Shown one piece after another: positions 30,461 to 43,750 of a DNA stretch of 64,000 bases. The position numbers and the translations under genes are program-made. Origin of the DNA: Catellatospora sp. TT07R-123 (lineage in GTDB: Bacteria; Actinomycetota; Actinomycetes; Mycobacteriales; Micromonosporaceae); assembly GCF_018327705.1 (NCBI RefSeq), contig NZ_BNEM01000001.1:2542001-2606000 (forward strand), given 5' to 3'. The notes under the pieces were generated by a model. That model saw only the letters and a program-made list of their open reading frames with translations, did no database searches and was not told the DNA's origin. Within the stretch, counting starts at the first letter, position 1, and every line of letters starts with the position of its first letter.

Positions 30461-31726
30461 TCACCCGACCCGGATCGGCAGGTCGGCCAGCCACACCCGG
30501 CCCGCCGTCCCGTCATCGGCCAGCAGCACCATCCGGCCGCCCGCCGCCGCCACCCCCGCCGCCGCGTCGCCCTTGGCCGTCAGCGCCGCCGGCAGCGTCA
30601 CCGGCGCCCACCGCCCCGCCTCCGGCGACAGCCACAGCCGGAAATCCACCGCGTCCGACACCACCGCGAGCACCGCCGGCCCAGCCGCCGCCACCGCCGG
30701 CACCCACGCCGTCGGGCCGTCCGTACGGTCGAACCCGCCCGCGTCCTGCCAGGCACCGCCGACCAGCCGCCACGCACCGAACACGTCCCCGCGCAGCCCC
30801 ACCGCGACCGGCACCCCGGCGGCGGTCACCACCCGCCCGAACTCCTCGTACGCCGAGGTCGCCGGGCCCGGCACCCGCTGCCACGACCTGCCGTCGGCCG
30901 ACGTCCACGCCAGCGGATCGCGGTCGATGCGCCCCGCCGGGGTCACCGCGCCCACCTCCAGCCAGCCGTCGGCCGTCGCCGTCACGTCGTTGGCCACCGT
31001 CCGGCCGCCGTCGTCGGAGGCCAGCTGCGGCGCCCCCTCCAGCAGGGTGAACTCGGTCGCGTCCGGCGACAGCCACACCGCCGCCCCGGACTTGCGGTTG
31101 CCCGCGATCGCGAACCCCCGCTGCCCGCCCCGGACGCGGGCCACGTTCACCGCGTCGTTGCCGCCGTACAGCTCGAAGTAGGCGGTCACCTCGACCAGCG
31201 AGCCGTCTGCCGCCGAATACCAGCTGCTCACCCGCGGGTTGCCGTGCGCGCCGCCGCTCTTGGCACCCAGCACCGCTACCCGGTCGCCCGCGCAGCCCAC
31301 CGAGTAGAGGACGTCCTGCTCGCCGTAGAAGGTCTTCGGGTGCAGCGCCACCGGCTGCCAGGCCTGGCCGTCGGGCGCGGTCCAGGCCGCCGGGCGGGTC
31401 CCGCCGTCGGCGGCGGCCACCGCCCCGACCAGCACCCATCGCCCGCCGCACACCGTCGCGTCGCGCACCATCAGCCGCCCCGGGCCGCCCGGCGGGACCG
31501 GCAGCGTCACCGCCTGCCAGGCCGGGCTCAGCGCGGGCACCGGGGACGGCGGCGCGGACGCCTGACCGCCGCCGGTGCAGCCCGCCGCGGCCCCGCCGGC
31601 CAGCAGCGCGGCCAGCACGGCGACCGCCGTGACCCTGCTGCGGCCGGGTCGGCCCGGCCGCCCGCTGGAGCCGCTGTCACCGTCGATGGACCTGCGGCTC
31701 GTGAACACGCCGTGACCAGTGCGCAT
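30461..31726 (-). CDS. Putative secreted beta-propeller-like lipoprotein
   Basis: A 421-residue exported protein of unknown role. An Arg/Gly/Ser-rich N-terminus precedes a hydrophobic stretch and the lipobox GAAAGC (Cys50). The rest consists of repeated strand-rich units with Trp at their ends, such as AAWTAPDGQAWQPV, SSWYSAADGSLVEV, AVWLSPDATEFTLL, LAWTSADGRSWQRV, AWRLVGGAWQDA and RLWLSPEAGRWAPV. Their 50-60 residue spacing suggests a six- to seven-bladed propeller like those of sialidase/BNR-type proteins. No catalytic motif is seen. Neighbouring genes give no functional hint. Confidence 0.75.
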   Translation of the reverse strand: MRTGHGVFTSRRSIDGDSGSSGRPGRPGRSRVTAVAVLAALLAGGAAAGCTGGGQASAPPSPVPALSPAWQAVTLPVPPGGPGRLMVRDATVCGGRWVLVGAVAAADGGTRPAAWTAPDGQAWQPVALHPKTFYGEQDVLYSVGCAGDRVAVLGAKSGGAHGNPRVSSWYSAADGSLVEVTAYFELYGGNDAVNVARVRGGQRGFAIAGNRKSGAAVWLSPDATEFTLLEGAPQLASDDGGRTVANDVTATADGWLEVGAVTPAGRIDRDPLAWTSADGRSWQRVPGPATSAYEEFGRVVTAAGVPVAVGLRGDVFGAWRLVGGAWQDAGGFDRTDGPTAWVPAVAAAGPAVLAVVSDAVDFRLWLSPEAGRWAPVTLPAALTAKGDAAAGVAAAGGRMVLLADDGTAGRVWLADLPIRVG

Positions 31727-31758
31727 CCGGCGATTCTAGGAGCCGCAGTCCATTGTGG

Positions 31759-32373
31759 CTACTCCTCCGACGCCGCCGCGTCGGCCGCCTCGACGATGAT
31801 CCGCTCGGCGACCTCGCGCATCGTCAGGCGGTGGTCCATCGCGGTCCGCTGGATCCACTTGAACGCCTGCGGCTCGTTCATGCCGTACTGCGTCATCAGC
31901 GCGCCCTTGGCCCGCTCAACCGCCTTGCGGGTCTCCAGGCGGTCGTTCAGCCCGGCGACCTCGGCCTCCAGCGCCGCCACCTCGGCGAAGCGGGACAGCG
32001 CGATCTCGATCGCCGGCACCAGGTCACTCTGCTGGAACGGCTTCACCAGGTATGCCATCGCACCGGCCGCGCGGGCGCGCTCGACCAGGTCGCGCTGGCT
32101 GAACGCGGTCAGAATGATCACCGGCGCGATTCGCGCCCCCGCGATCTTCTCCGCCGCCGCCAGACCGTCCATGATCGGCATCTTGATGTCAAGGATGCAC
32201 AGGTCGGGCCGCAGCTCCTCGGCGAGCTTAACGGCGGTCTCCCCGTCACCCGCCTCGCCGACCACGTCGTAGCCCTCCTCGCCGAGCATTTCGGCAAGGT
32301 CGAGCCGGATCAGCGCCTCGTCCTCCGCGATCAGCACCCGCTTGCGCGCGGAACTTGCCTGCACCTCGGTCAC
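31759..32373 (-). CDS. ANTAR-domain response regulator (PdtaR-like)
   Basis: A 204-residue two-domain regulator. The receiver domain (11-125) has the phosphoacceptor Asp62 in CILDIKMP, acidic residues in AEDEA, Thr89 and Lys111. The ANTAR domain (about 145-198, LETRKAVERAKGALMTQYGMNEPQAFKWIQ) binds hairpin pairs in RNA and prevents transcription termination. It matches M. tuberculosis PdtaR in length and in gene neighbourhood (polA, rpsA, tesB, pyk). The partner kinase PdtaS is normally encoded elsewhere and is not in the window. Start is GTG. Confidence 0.93.
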   Translation of the reverse strand: MTEVQASSARKRVLIAEDEALIRLDLAEMLGEEGYDVVGEAGDGETAVKLAEELRPDLCILDIKMPIMDGLAAAEKIAGARIAPVIILTAFSQRDLVERARAAGAMAYLVKPFQQSDLVPAIEIALSRFAEVAALEAEVAGLNDRLETRKAVERAKGALMTQYGMNEPQAFKWIQRTAMDHRLTMREVAERIIVEAADAAASEE

Positions 32374-32444
32374 CGGAACACTACCCCCACACCAGAACGC
32401 TGTTACTTAACCAGAAGCCTAGTCGGGTACAGTGTCCCAAGTTC

Positions 32445-32527
32445 GCCGGGATGGTGTAAGGGCAGCCACGATCGCCTCAAAAGCGATTGCTCGAAAGGGC
32501 GTGCGGGTTCGAATCCCGCTCCCGGCA
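32445..32527 (+). tRNA. tRNA-Leu (anticodon CAA)
   Basis: Acceptor GCCGGGA pairs with TCCCGGC; the anticodon stem ATCGC/GCGAT holds the loop CTCAAAA, giving anticodon CAA. The long variable arm (TGCTCGAAAGGGCGT) is that of a class II tRNA, and the T arm is GCGGGTTCGAATCCCGC. The discriminator is A. CCA is not encoded. A DNA-binding/LAGLIDADG-like gene starts 32 bp downstream. Confidence 0.95.
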
Positions 32528-32559
32528 CAGCGTCGTACGGCTGTACCAAAATCGCCCTC

Positions 32560-33309
32560 GTGCATCCACTCGCCGTCAGATCGCACGCACGAGAACTCTT
32601 CGCCCAGGGCAGTTCGGTCCGCACGATCGCCCTGGCATTGAACATCCCCTATCAGACGGTCGCCAACTGGTGCCATCGCAAGGTCGCCGACGAGCGCCGG
32701 TTCACCGAGGCCAGATGCCCCCGCTGTCTCCAGCCCCCAAGCACGCCCGGCGCCGGCGAGCAGTACGCCTACCTTCTCGGCTCCTATCTGGGTGATGGAC
32801 ATCTCGTACTGAGGGCGAAGGTGCCGGTGCTGCGCGTGTACTGCGCCGACGCATACCCGGCGATCATGGATGCGGTCGGCGGCGCGATGCTGGCCGTTCT
32901 CGCCAACAGCGTCCAGCGGATCTCCGGGAAGAACTGCACCACCGTGCAGAGCTACTCCAAGCACTGGCCGTGTCTGTTTCCGCAGGCGGGGCCGGGGCGC
33001 AAGCATGAGCGCCCGATCGTGCTCGAACCGTGGCAGGAAGAGGTCGTCGCGGCCCACCCGGGCGCGTTCGTCCGCGGCCTGTTCCACTCCGACGGCTGCC
33101 GTACGACCAACCGCGTCACCAAGGCGGGCCGGGTCTACGAGTACCCGCGCTACCTGCTGGCCAACGAGTCCGCCGACATCCTCGCCCTGTGCGGCGCGGC
33201 CCTGGACCGGCTCGGCATCGCGTGGCGCCCCAACCGCCGCAACAGCCTGTCGGTGGCCCGCCGCGACGCCGTCGCCCACCTGGACCTGCACGTCGGCCCG
33301 AAGTCCTGA
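32560..33309 (+). CDS. Helix-turn-helix protein with LAGLIDADG-like endonuclease domain
   Basis: A 249-residue protein. Residues 17-41 form a helix-turn-helix (SVRTIALALNIPYQTVANWC). A CPRC pair (53-56) could start a zinc knuckle. The rest looks like a two-motif LAGLIDADG fold: YLLGSYLGDG (71-80) and VRGLFHSDG (171-179), each with the acidic residue expected of the active site. The middle has the conserved SYSKHWPCLFPQ-PGRKHERPIVLEPWQ stretch. I know this family as widespread in actinobacteria, often beside tRNA genes and annotated only as a regulator or HTH protein. The GTG start has no ribosome-binding site. It may be a mobile or domesticated homing endonuclease. Confidence 0.75.
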   Translation: MHPLAVRSHARELFAQGSSVRTIALALNIPYQTVANWCHRKVADERRFTEARCPRCLQPPSTPGAGEQYAYLLGSYLGDGHLVLRAKVPVLRVYCADAYPAIMDAVGGAMLAVLANSVQRISGKNCTTVQSYSKHWPCLFPQAGPGRKHERPIVLEPWQEEVVAAHPGAFVRGLFHSDGCRTTNRVTKAGRVYEYPRYLLANESADILALCGAALDRLGIAWRPNRRNSLSVARRDAVAHLDLHVGPKS

Positions 33310-33443
33310 CCAGGCCGCCTGATCCGAGGCGCGGCACACATCCCGTACACCGTCCTAGGAACCCAGCCCCGCACCTCGACCGGCATGATTTCCCATGGAT
33401 TTAACAAGACGTTCGCCCTAGCGGAGGCCGGGGCGGCGGCGGG

Positions 33444-33878
33444 TCAGACCACGGCCGGGTTGAAGCGGGTGACCGCCTCCGGCAGGACGCCGGAGACCAC
33501 GTGAGCGATGGTGACCTGGGTGAGGATGTGCCGCTCGGACTCCTCGACCGCACCCCACACCTGCTGCAACGCCGCCGCCGCGCCGAGCGGGGTGTCGGCG
33601 CCGCCCGCCCGCGGCGAGCCCAGCGGACCGTCGATGACCTCGATGACGTCGACGAGCGTGATCTGCTCGGCAGGCCGGGCCAGCCAGTATCCGCCTTCGG
33701 GCCCGCGCTGGGCGAAGACGATGCCGCCGCGCCGCAGCTGCAGCAGGATGCTCTCGCAGAACTTCGGCGGGATCTCCTGCGCGCGGGCGATGCGCTCGGC
33801 GGTGATCGGCGCGCCGCCGCCGGTCGCGAGTTCGATGGCGGCGCGCAGCGCGTAGTCGACGCGGGCGGAAAGTCGCAT
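33444..33878 (-). CDS. Rrf2 family transcriptional regulator
   Basis: A 144-residue winged-helix regulator. The N-terminal 65 residues (RLSARVDYALRAAIELA, then ITAERIARAQEIPPKFCESILLQLRRGGIV and RGPEGGYWLARP) are typical Rrf2. The three cysteines that hold an iron-sulfur cluster in IscR/NsrR are absent; Cys41 is the only cysteine. It may therefore sense something else, as CymR does through a partner. A short palindrome overlaps the region just before the ATG and may be its own operator. No obvious target gene adjoins it. Confidence 0.87.
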   Translation of the reverse strand: MRLSARVDYALRAAIELATGGGAPITAERIARAQEIPPKFCESILLQLRRGGIVFAQRGPEGGYWLARPAEQITLVDVIEVIDGPLGSPRAGGADTPLGAAAALQQVWGAVEESERHILTQVTIAHVVSGVLPEAVTRFNPAVV

Positions 33879-33881
33879 GAC

Positions 33882-33892
33882 GCGATTATCGC
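33882..33892. promoter_or_regulatory. Palindrome at the Rrf2 gene start
   Basis: GCGATTATCGC, a perfect five-base inverted repeat around a T, lies four bases before the Rrf2 start. On the minus strand it contains GATAAT, six bases from the ATG, so it may be a minus-10 of a leaderless message overlapped by an autorepressor site. Confidence 0.4.
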
Positions 33893-34235
33893 TCAAAAAG
33901 ATCACCTCCCCCACCGCGTTGCTGCCCGACCGCCCCGCCGCCGGTCTTGATCGCCGCTTCCGGTTAACAAATGCCCCTCGACGGCACCCCATGACCGAAA
34001 CCCGCGATCTCCAACGCCGATGCTCGCGGGCCCCGCTGCGAAGATCGGCGTCTGCGGTCGGCGGGTCAGGTCAGGCTGCGCTTTCGGACCGGAAAGCGCG
34101 ATCTTCGCCCCGCCCGCCCCGCCCGCCCAGCGCGAGCCGCACGGCGCCTCGCCCGGCGCGAGCCCCGCCCCGCACGGCGCGAACCGCCCGGCGGGGCGGC
34201 GGCGAGCCGCACCGGTCCGCCGGGCAGCGCGGATG
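33893..34235. other. 343 bp gap between the Rrf2 gene and tesB
   Basis: It holds the family 4 palindrome (34039-34107), then a very GC-rich, pyrimidine-skewed stretch (34108-34230) with CCCGGCGG/CCGCCGGG arms at 34187-34224 that may terminate tesB. No gene is supported. Confidence 0.6.
34039..34107. repeat. Intergenic palindromic repeat family 4, copy B
   Basis: Exactly 69 nt, with outer arms CGAAGATCG/CGATCTTCG and inner CGGTC/GACCG at the same places as in copy A (18477-18545). The centre differs. Confidence 0.82.
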
Positions 34236-35114
34236 TCAGCCGCCGACGCGGCGGAGCAGGCCCTCCTGGACCGCGGTGGCGATGTGCCGGCCGTCGCGGG
34301 TGAACATGCGGCCGGTGGCCAGGCCGCGCGAGCCGGAGGCGGACGGGCTGGCGCAGTCGTACAGGAACCACTCGTCGGCGCGGAAGGGCCGGTGGAACCA
34401 CAGCGCGTGGTCGAGGCTGGCGCCGATGACGCCGCCGGGTCCCCACACCTCGCCGTGCACGGACAGCACGGCGTCGAGCAGGGTGAGGTCGGACATGTAG
34501 GTCAGGGCGCAGGCGTGCAGCAGCGGGTCGTCGGGCAGTTTGCCGTCCAGGCGCATCCAGACGCGCTGCCGCGGGTCGGCTTCGCGGGTGCCGGGGCGGA
34601 CCCAGCCGGGTTCGCCGAGGTAGCGGACGTCCATGGGCCGCGGGATGAGCTTCCAGATGCCGAGGCGCTCCGGGTATGGCGCGAGCCGGTCGGTCATGGT
34701 CGGCACCTGGTCGGGGCCGGGCACGTCGTCGGGGGCGGGGTCGTGGTGGTCGAGCCCTTCCTCGCGTACCTGGAACGAGGCGGACATGACGAAGATCTCC
34801 TTGCCGCGCTGCCTGGCCACGGAGCGGCGGACGGAGAAGGAGCGGCCGTCGCGGATGCGCTCGACGTGGTAGTCGACGGGTTCGGTCATGTCCCCGGCGC
34901 GCACGAAGTATCCGTGCAGCGAGTGCACGGTGCGGGCGGGGTCGACGGTGCGCCCGGCGGCGGTGAGGGCCTGGGCGGCGACCTGGCCGCCGTAGATGCG
35001 GGGCGGGCCGACGGGAGGGTTCTGGCCCCGGAAGACGAGGTCGTCCACCGGGGCCAGGTCCAGCAGCTCGACCAGGCTGTCGACGGCGGCCTGGCCGGTC
35101 AGGGGCTCAGTCAT
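34236..35114 (-). CDS. tesB: Acyl-CoA thioesterase II
   Basis: A 292-residue double-hotdog thioesterase that hydrolyses medium- and long-chain acyl-CoA. The N-terminal hotdog has RIYGGQVAAQAL and SLHGYFVRAGD; the C-terminal one has LTYMSDLTLLDAV, the GASLDHALWFHRPF segment with the catalytic Asp, and GLATGRMFTRDGRHIATAVQEGLLR with the catalytic Gln. Length fits TesB. It lies next to pyk in the order known from mycobacteria. It is probably cytoplasmic; no signal peptide is seen. Confidence 0.95.
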   Translation of the reverse strand: MTEPLTGQAAVDSLVELLDLAPVDDLVFRGQNPPVGPPRIYGGQVAAQALTAAGRTVDPARTVHSLHGYFVRAGDMTEPVDYHVERIRDGRSFSVRRSVARQRGKEIFVMSASFQVREEGLDHHDPAPDDVPGPDQVPTMTDRLAPYPERLGIWKLIPRPMDVRYLGEPGWVRPGTREADPRQRVWMRLDGKLPDDPLLHACALTYMSDLTLLDAVLSVHGEVWGPGGVIGASLDHALWFHRPFRADEWFLYDCASPSASGSRGLATGRMFTRDGRHIATAVQEGLLRRVGG

Positions 35115-35148
35115 GGCACTGAGCTTAGGTTGAGCTGGTGGCGGGTGT

Positions 35149-36582
35149 TCACGCGCTCCGGTTCGGCACGGCGAGCGAGCCGAGCTGGTGCACGCGCAGG
35201 GTGTTGGTCGAGCCGGGGGTGCCGGGCGGGCTGCCCGCCACGACGACGACGTAGTCGCCGACGTTGGCGCGGCCGAGGCTGAGCAGCTGCTCGTCGACCT
35301 GGCGGAACATGTCGTCGGTGTGGTGCACGAACGGCATCAGGAAGGTCTCCACGCCCCAGGAGAGCGCGAGCTGGTCACGCGTCGCCCGCTCGGGGGTGAA
35401 GGCCAGCAGGGGCAGTTCGCAGTGCAGGCGGGCGAGCCGGTGCACGGTGTCGCCGGTGACGGTGAACGCGACCAGGGCCTTGGCGCCGACGGCGCGGGCG
35501 ATCTGGGACGCGGCCACGGTGAGCGCGCCGCCGCGGGTGCGGGGGTCGTGCTGCAGGCGGGGCACCGAGAGCTGGCCGGCCTCCGTGGTGGCGATGATCT
35601 TCGCCATGGTGGAGACGGTGAGCACCGGGTACTTGCCGACGCTGGTCTCGCCGGAGAGCATGACCGCGTCGGCGCCGTCGAGGACGGCGTTGGCGACGTC
35701 GGAGGCCTCGGCGCGGGTCGGGCGCGAGTTCTCGATCATGGAGTCGAGCATCTGCGTGGCCACGATGACCGGCTTGGCGTATTCCCGGCCGAGCTGGACG
35801 GCGCGCTTCTGGACCAGGGGGACCTGGTCGAGCGGCATCTCGACGCCGAGGTCGCCGCGGGCGACCATGAGGCCGTCGAAGGCGTCGACGATGGCTTCGA
35901 GGTTGTCGACCGCCTCGGGCTTCTCGATCTTCGCGATGACGGGGCGGACGACGCCGACCTCGTGCATGATCGCGTGGACGAGCTTGATGTCCTCGGGCGA
36001 GCGCACGAACGACAGCGCGATCAGGTCGACGCCGAGTTCGAGCGCGAAGCGCAGGTCCTCCGCGTCCTTCTCGGACATCGCGGGCACCGAGACGGCGACG
36101 TTCGGCAGCGAGACGCCCTTGTGGTTGGAGACCGGTCCGCCCTCGACGACGAGGCAGCGGATGTCGGGCCCGTCGACGCCGGTCACCTCGACGGCGACCT
36201 TGCCGTCGTCGATGAGCAGGCGGTCGCCGACCTTGACCTCGGCCGGGAGCTTGCGGTAGGTACAGGAGACGCGGTCGGCGGTGCCGAGGATGTCGTCGCT
36301 GGTGATGACAACACTGTCACCTGTACGCCATTCGACGGCGCCGTCCGCGAACTTGCCAAGTCTGATCTTCGGACCCTGGAGGTCGGCCAGCGTCGCCACA
36401 GCCTTGCCGGCCGCCGCCGACGCCTCGCGCACGCGCAGGTAGGCCTGCTCGTGGTCGGCGTGGGAGCCGTGGCTGAAGTTCATGCGGGCGACGTCCATGC
36501 CGGCCTCGATGAGCCCCCGGAGGCGCTCGGGAGACCAGGTGGCCGGACCGAGAGTGCAGACGATCTTTGCGCGGCGTGTCAC
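35149..36582 (-). CDS. pyk: Pyruvate kinase
   Basis: A 477-residue pyruvate kinase, transferring phosphate from phosphoenolpyruvate to ADP. Family landmarks: RRAKIVCTLGPATWS at the N-terminus, MNFSHGSH, the catalytic Lys in VIAKIEKPEAVDNL, the metal-binding Asp/Glu in MVARGDLGVEMPLDQVP, and MLSGETSVGKYPV. The C-terminal allosteric domain is complete. The GTG at 36582 (VTRRAKIV) gives the usual length; longer frames read into the leader. It is preceded by the LLM oxidoreductase gene on the same strand with 55 bp between them. Confidence 0.97.
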   Translation of the reverse strand: MTRRAKIVCTLGPATWSPERLRGLIEAGMDVARMNFSHGSHADHEQAYLRVREASAAAGKAVATLADLQGPKIRLGKFADGAVEWRTGDSVVITSDDILGTADRVSCTYRKLPAEVKVGDRLLIDDGKVAVEVTGVDGPDIRCLVVEGGPVSNHKGVSLPNVAVSVPAMSEKDAEDLRFALELGVDLIALSFVRSPEDIKLVHAIMHEVGVVRPVIAKIEKPEAVDNLEAIVDAFDGLMVARGDLGVEMPLDQVPLVQKRAVQLGREYAKPVIVATQMLDSMIENSRPTRAEASDVANAVLDGADAVMLSGETSVGKYPVLTVSTMAKIIATTEAGQLSVPRLQHDPRTRGGALTVAASQIARAVGAKALVAFTVTGDTVHRLARLHCELPLLAFTPERATRDQLALSWGVETFLMPFVHHTDDMFRQVDEQLLSLGRANVGDYVVVVAGSPPGTPGSTNTLRVHQLGSLAVPNRSA

Positions 36583-36637
36583 GACCGGCAAGCCTAGTCC
36601 TCCGATGTGACTTACGTTGCAACGGGGCAACACTGTC

Positions 36638-37534
36638 TCAACAATTTCGGGGTATCGCGCTCACCGCGGACGGAAGTTTCCCCCAGACGCCCTGTCCGGC
36701 ATCGAAGCAGGTCCCGGGCACGGGACGGTGCACGACGATCTCGTCGAAGCCCATTTCGGCGTACCGTCCGGCGAAGTCGGTGAATGCGTCGACCGACTCC
36801 AAAGGTGCTTCCTGAGTGAATCCGGTGAGCAAGATCTTGGACAATTCGGCGCTGTCGCGCCCGACCGCCGCGCACGCCCGGTCCAGCGCCGCGAGCTGCC
36901 CGGCGAGGATGCCCGGGATCTCGGCCGGGTCGGTCTCGTCGCCCTTGCGGGCCGGGCCGGTGGTGATCCAGGCCTGCCCGTGGGCGGCGGCCAGGGCCAG
37001 GCCGCGCGGGCCGGTGGCGGCGACGGCCAGCGGCAGCCTCGGCCGCTGCACGCATCCCGGCACCATGCGGGCCTCGTACGCGCTGTAGTGCTTGCCGTGG
37101 TGGGTGGTGACCGGGTCGGTGAGCAGCCGGTCCAGCAGCGGCACGAACTCCTCGAACCGCTCGGTGCGCTCGGCGGTGGACCAGGGCTCCTGCCCGAGCA
37201 CGGTGGCGTCGAAGCCGATGCCGCCCGCCCCGATGCCGACGGTGATCCGGCCGTCGGAGACGTCGTCGAGGGCGATCAGGTCCTTGGCCAGGGTGACCGG
37301 GTGGCGGAAGTTGGGCGAGGTGACCATGGTGCCCAGGCGCAGCCGCCCGGTCGCGGCCGCGGCGGCGGTCAGGGTGGGTACGGCCCCGAACCACGGCCCG
37401 AACCGGAAGTCCCGCCAGGACAGGTGATCGTAGGTGTACGCCGCGTGGAACCCCAGGTCCTCGGCCTCGCGCCAGATGTGGCGGCCCTCGCGCCAGGGGT
37501 AGATGGGCAGGATCAGAGCACTGACTCGCACCAT
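36638..37534 (-). CDS. LLM-class F420-dependent oxidoreductase
   Basis: A 298-residue luciferase-like TIM-barrel oxidoreductase. It starts MVRVSALILPIYPW, with TYDHLSWRD near residue 35, GRLRLGTMVTSPNFRHPVTLAKDLIALDDVSDGRITVGIGAG in the middle, and PLAVAATGPRGLALAAAHGQAWIT. These are features of actinobacterial F420-dependent members, so coenzyme F420 rather than FMN is likely. Substrate unknown. The ATG was chosen since upstream codons lack family similarity. It separates gltD from pyk, an insertion relative to the order I expect. Confidence 0.88.
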   Translation of the reverse strand: MVRVSALILPIYPWREGRHIWREAEDLGFHAAYTYDHLSWRDFRFGPWFGAVPTLTAAAAATGRLRLGTMVTSPNFRHPVTLAKDLIALDDVSDGRITVGIGAGGIGFDATVLGQEPWSTAERTERFEEFVPLLDRLLTDPVTTHHGKHYSAYEARMVPGCVQRPRLPLAVAATGPRGLALAAAHGQAWITTGPARKGDETDPAEIPGILAGQLAALDRACAAVGRDSAELSKILLTGFTQEAPLESVDAFTDFAGRYAEMGFDEIVVHRPVPGTCFDAGQGVWGKLPSAVSAIPRNC

Positions 37535-37611
37535 CTCGACGCTAGCAGCCCGCTCTGCCGGAACAGCCCCGTCCACGCCCTCGGTCAGCCGGATCACACC
37601 CGGCTTGTCAT

Positions 37612-37672
37612 TGACGCTGGCCTATCCAGAGGAGGATTTTCCAAGATCCGTGCTCTAGATAGGCCAGCGTCG
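37612..37672. repeat. Intergenic palindromic repeat family 3, copy 2
   Basis: 61 nt, starting TGACGCTGGCCTATC and ending GATAGGCCAGCGTC(G)A-like, with loop core TTTTCCAAGATCCG. It matches copy 1 at 10397-10457 at all but a few positions, although here the arms carry several mismatches. It lies just upstream of the LLM gene and 38 bp past the gltD end. Confidence 0.88.
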
Positions 37673-37710
37673 ATGCTAGGCGGGTGCCGAACCGCGCCGC
37701 GCCGACATGC

Positions 37711-39172
37711 TCAGACGGAGGCGAGCGGGCGGGAGGCGGGGCGGACCGGGGCGGGAAGGCTCCCCGCGCCGCCGAGGTACGAGTGGATCGCCGCGGCGGC
37801 CGAGCGCCCCTCGGCGATCGCCCACACGATCAGCGACGCCCCCTTGTGCGCGTCCCCGGCGACGAAGACCCCGTCGGCCTCCGTCTGCCAGTCGGCACCG
37901 CACTCCACCGTCCCGCGGCGGCTGCGGGCCAGCCCGAGCTGCTCCAGCGCGGTCAGCGCGTCCGTGCCCTCGAAACCGATGGCCAGCAGCACCAGGTCGG
38001 CCGGGATCTCCCGCTCGGTGCCGGCCAGCTCGCTCACGACACCGCGACCCTCGATGCGCTCGACCACCACGTCGACCAGCACGATCGCCTTGACGTGCCC
38101 GGCGTCGTCGCCGACGAACCGCTGCACGGCGACCGCGAACACCCGGTCGCCGCCCTCCTCGTGGGCGGCGTAGTTGCGCAGGATCCACGGCCAGGTGGGC
38201 CACGGGTCGCGCTCGGCGTCGCGGGCCTGCGGGGGCTCCGGGTACCGGTCGAGCTGGGTCACCGAGGCTGCGCCCTGCCGGTGCGCGACGCCGAGGCAGT
38301 CCGCGCCGGTGTCGCCGCCGCCGATGATGATCACGTGCTTGCCCGCCGCGGTGACCGTGGCGGCCGCGCCGCCCGCCACCTCGACGTTGGCCTGCACGAG
38401 GTGCTCCATGGCCTGGTGGATCCCGGCCAGTTCCCGGCCGGGGGTGTCGGTCTGGCGCCCGGCCAGGGCCCCGGTGGCCAGCAGCACCGCGTCGTGCTCG
38501 GCGCGCAGCTGCGCGGCGGAGACGTCCACCCCGACGTTGACGCCGGTGCGGAAGCGCACCCCCTCGGCGGTCAGCTGCTCGACGCGGGCCTCGATGTGGT
38601 GCTTCTCCAGCTTGAAGTCCGGGATGCCGTAGCGCAGCAGGCCGCCGACGGCGTCGTCGCGCTCGTACACGGTGACCTGGTGTCCGGCGCGGGCCAGCTG
38701 CTGGGCGGCGGCCAGTCCGGCGGGGCCGGAGCCGACCACGGCCACCGCCTTGCCGGACGGGGTCGCGGCGGGCTCCGGCCGGACCTTGCCGTTCGCGTAC
38801 GCCCGGTTGATGATCTCGACCTCGACCTGCTTGATGGTCACCGCGTCGTCGCCGATCGCCAGCACGCACGACGCCTCGCACGGAGCCGGGCAGAGCCGCC
38901 CGGTGAACTCCGGGAAGTTGTTCGTGCTGTGCAGCGACTGGATCGCCGCGCTCCACGAACCGGTGCGCACCAGGTCGTTCCAGTCCGGGATGCGGTTGCC
39001 CAGCGGGCAGCCCTCGTGGCAGAACGGGACGCCGCAGTCCATGCAGCGGCCCGCCTGCTCACGGATCAGCTCGTCGTCGGCGGAGGGGTACACCTCGCGC
39101 CAGTCCATGATCCGCACCGGGACCGGGCGCCGGGCCGGCATCCGCCGGCCGTAGCGCAGGAAACCATTGGGG

Positions 39173-39180
<8 letters not shown>
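37711..39180 (-). CDS. gltD: Glutamate synthase small subunit
   Basis: A 489-residue small subunit of NADPH glutamate synthase, feeding electrons to GltB. N-terminal cysteines C46, C49, C54, C58 ([13 protein letters not shown]) and C97, C101, C105 (CPAPCEASC) would hold two 4Fe-4S clusters. Two nucleotide folds follow: FAD at [16 protein letters not shown] and NADPH at [12 protein letters not shown]. The C-terminal FAD segment is [23 protein letters not shown]. Its start overlaps the gltB stop by 8 bp, so the subunits are coupled. The product is cytoplasmic. Confidence 0.97.

Positions 39181-43750
<4,570 letters not shown>

Noticed and set aside
32445-33309. Integrated element with attachment site in tRNA-Leu
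   Set aside because: No integrase gene and no repeat of the tRNA 3' end were found nearby; only one gene follows the tRNA.
36606-36641. Promoter of pyk with TTGAGA
   Set aside because: No acceptable minus-10 sequence lies at 16-19 bases from it.
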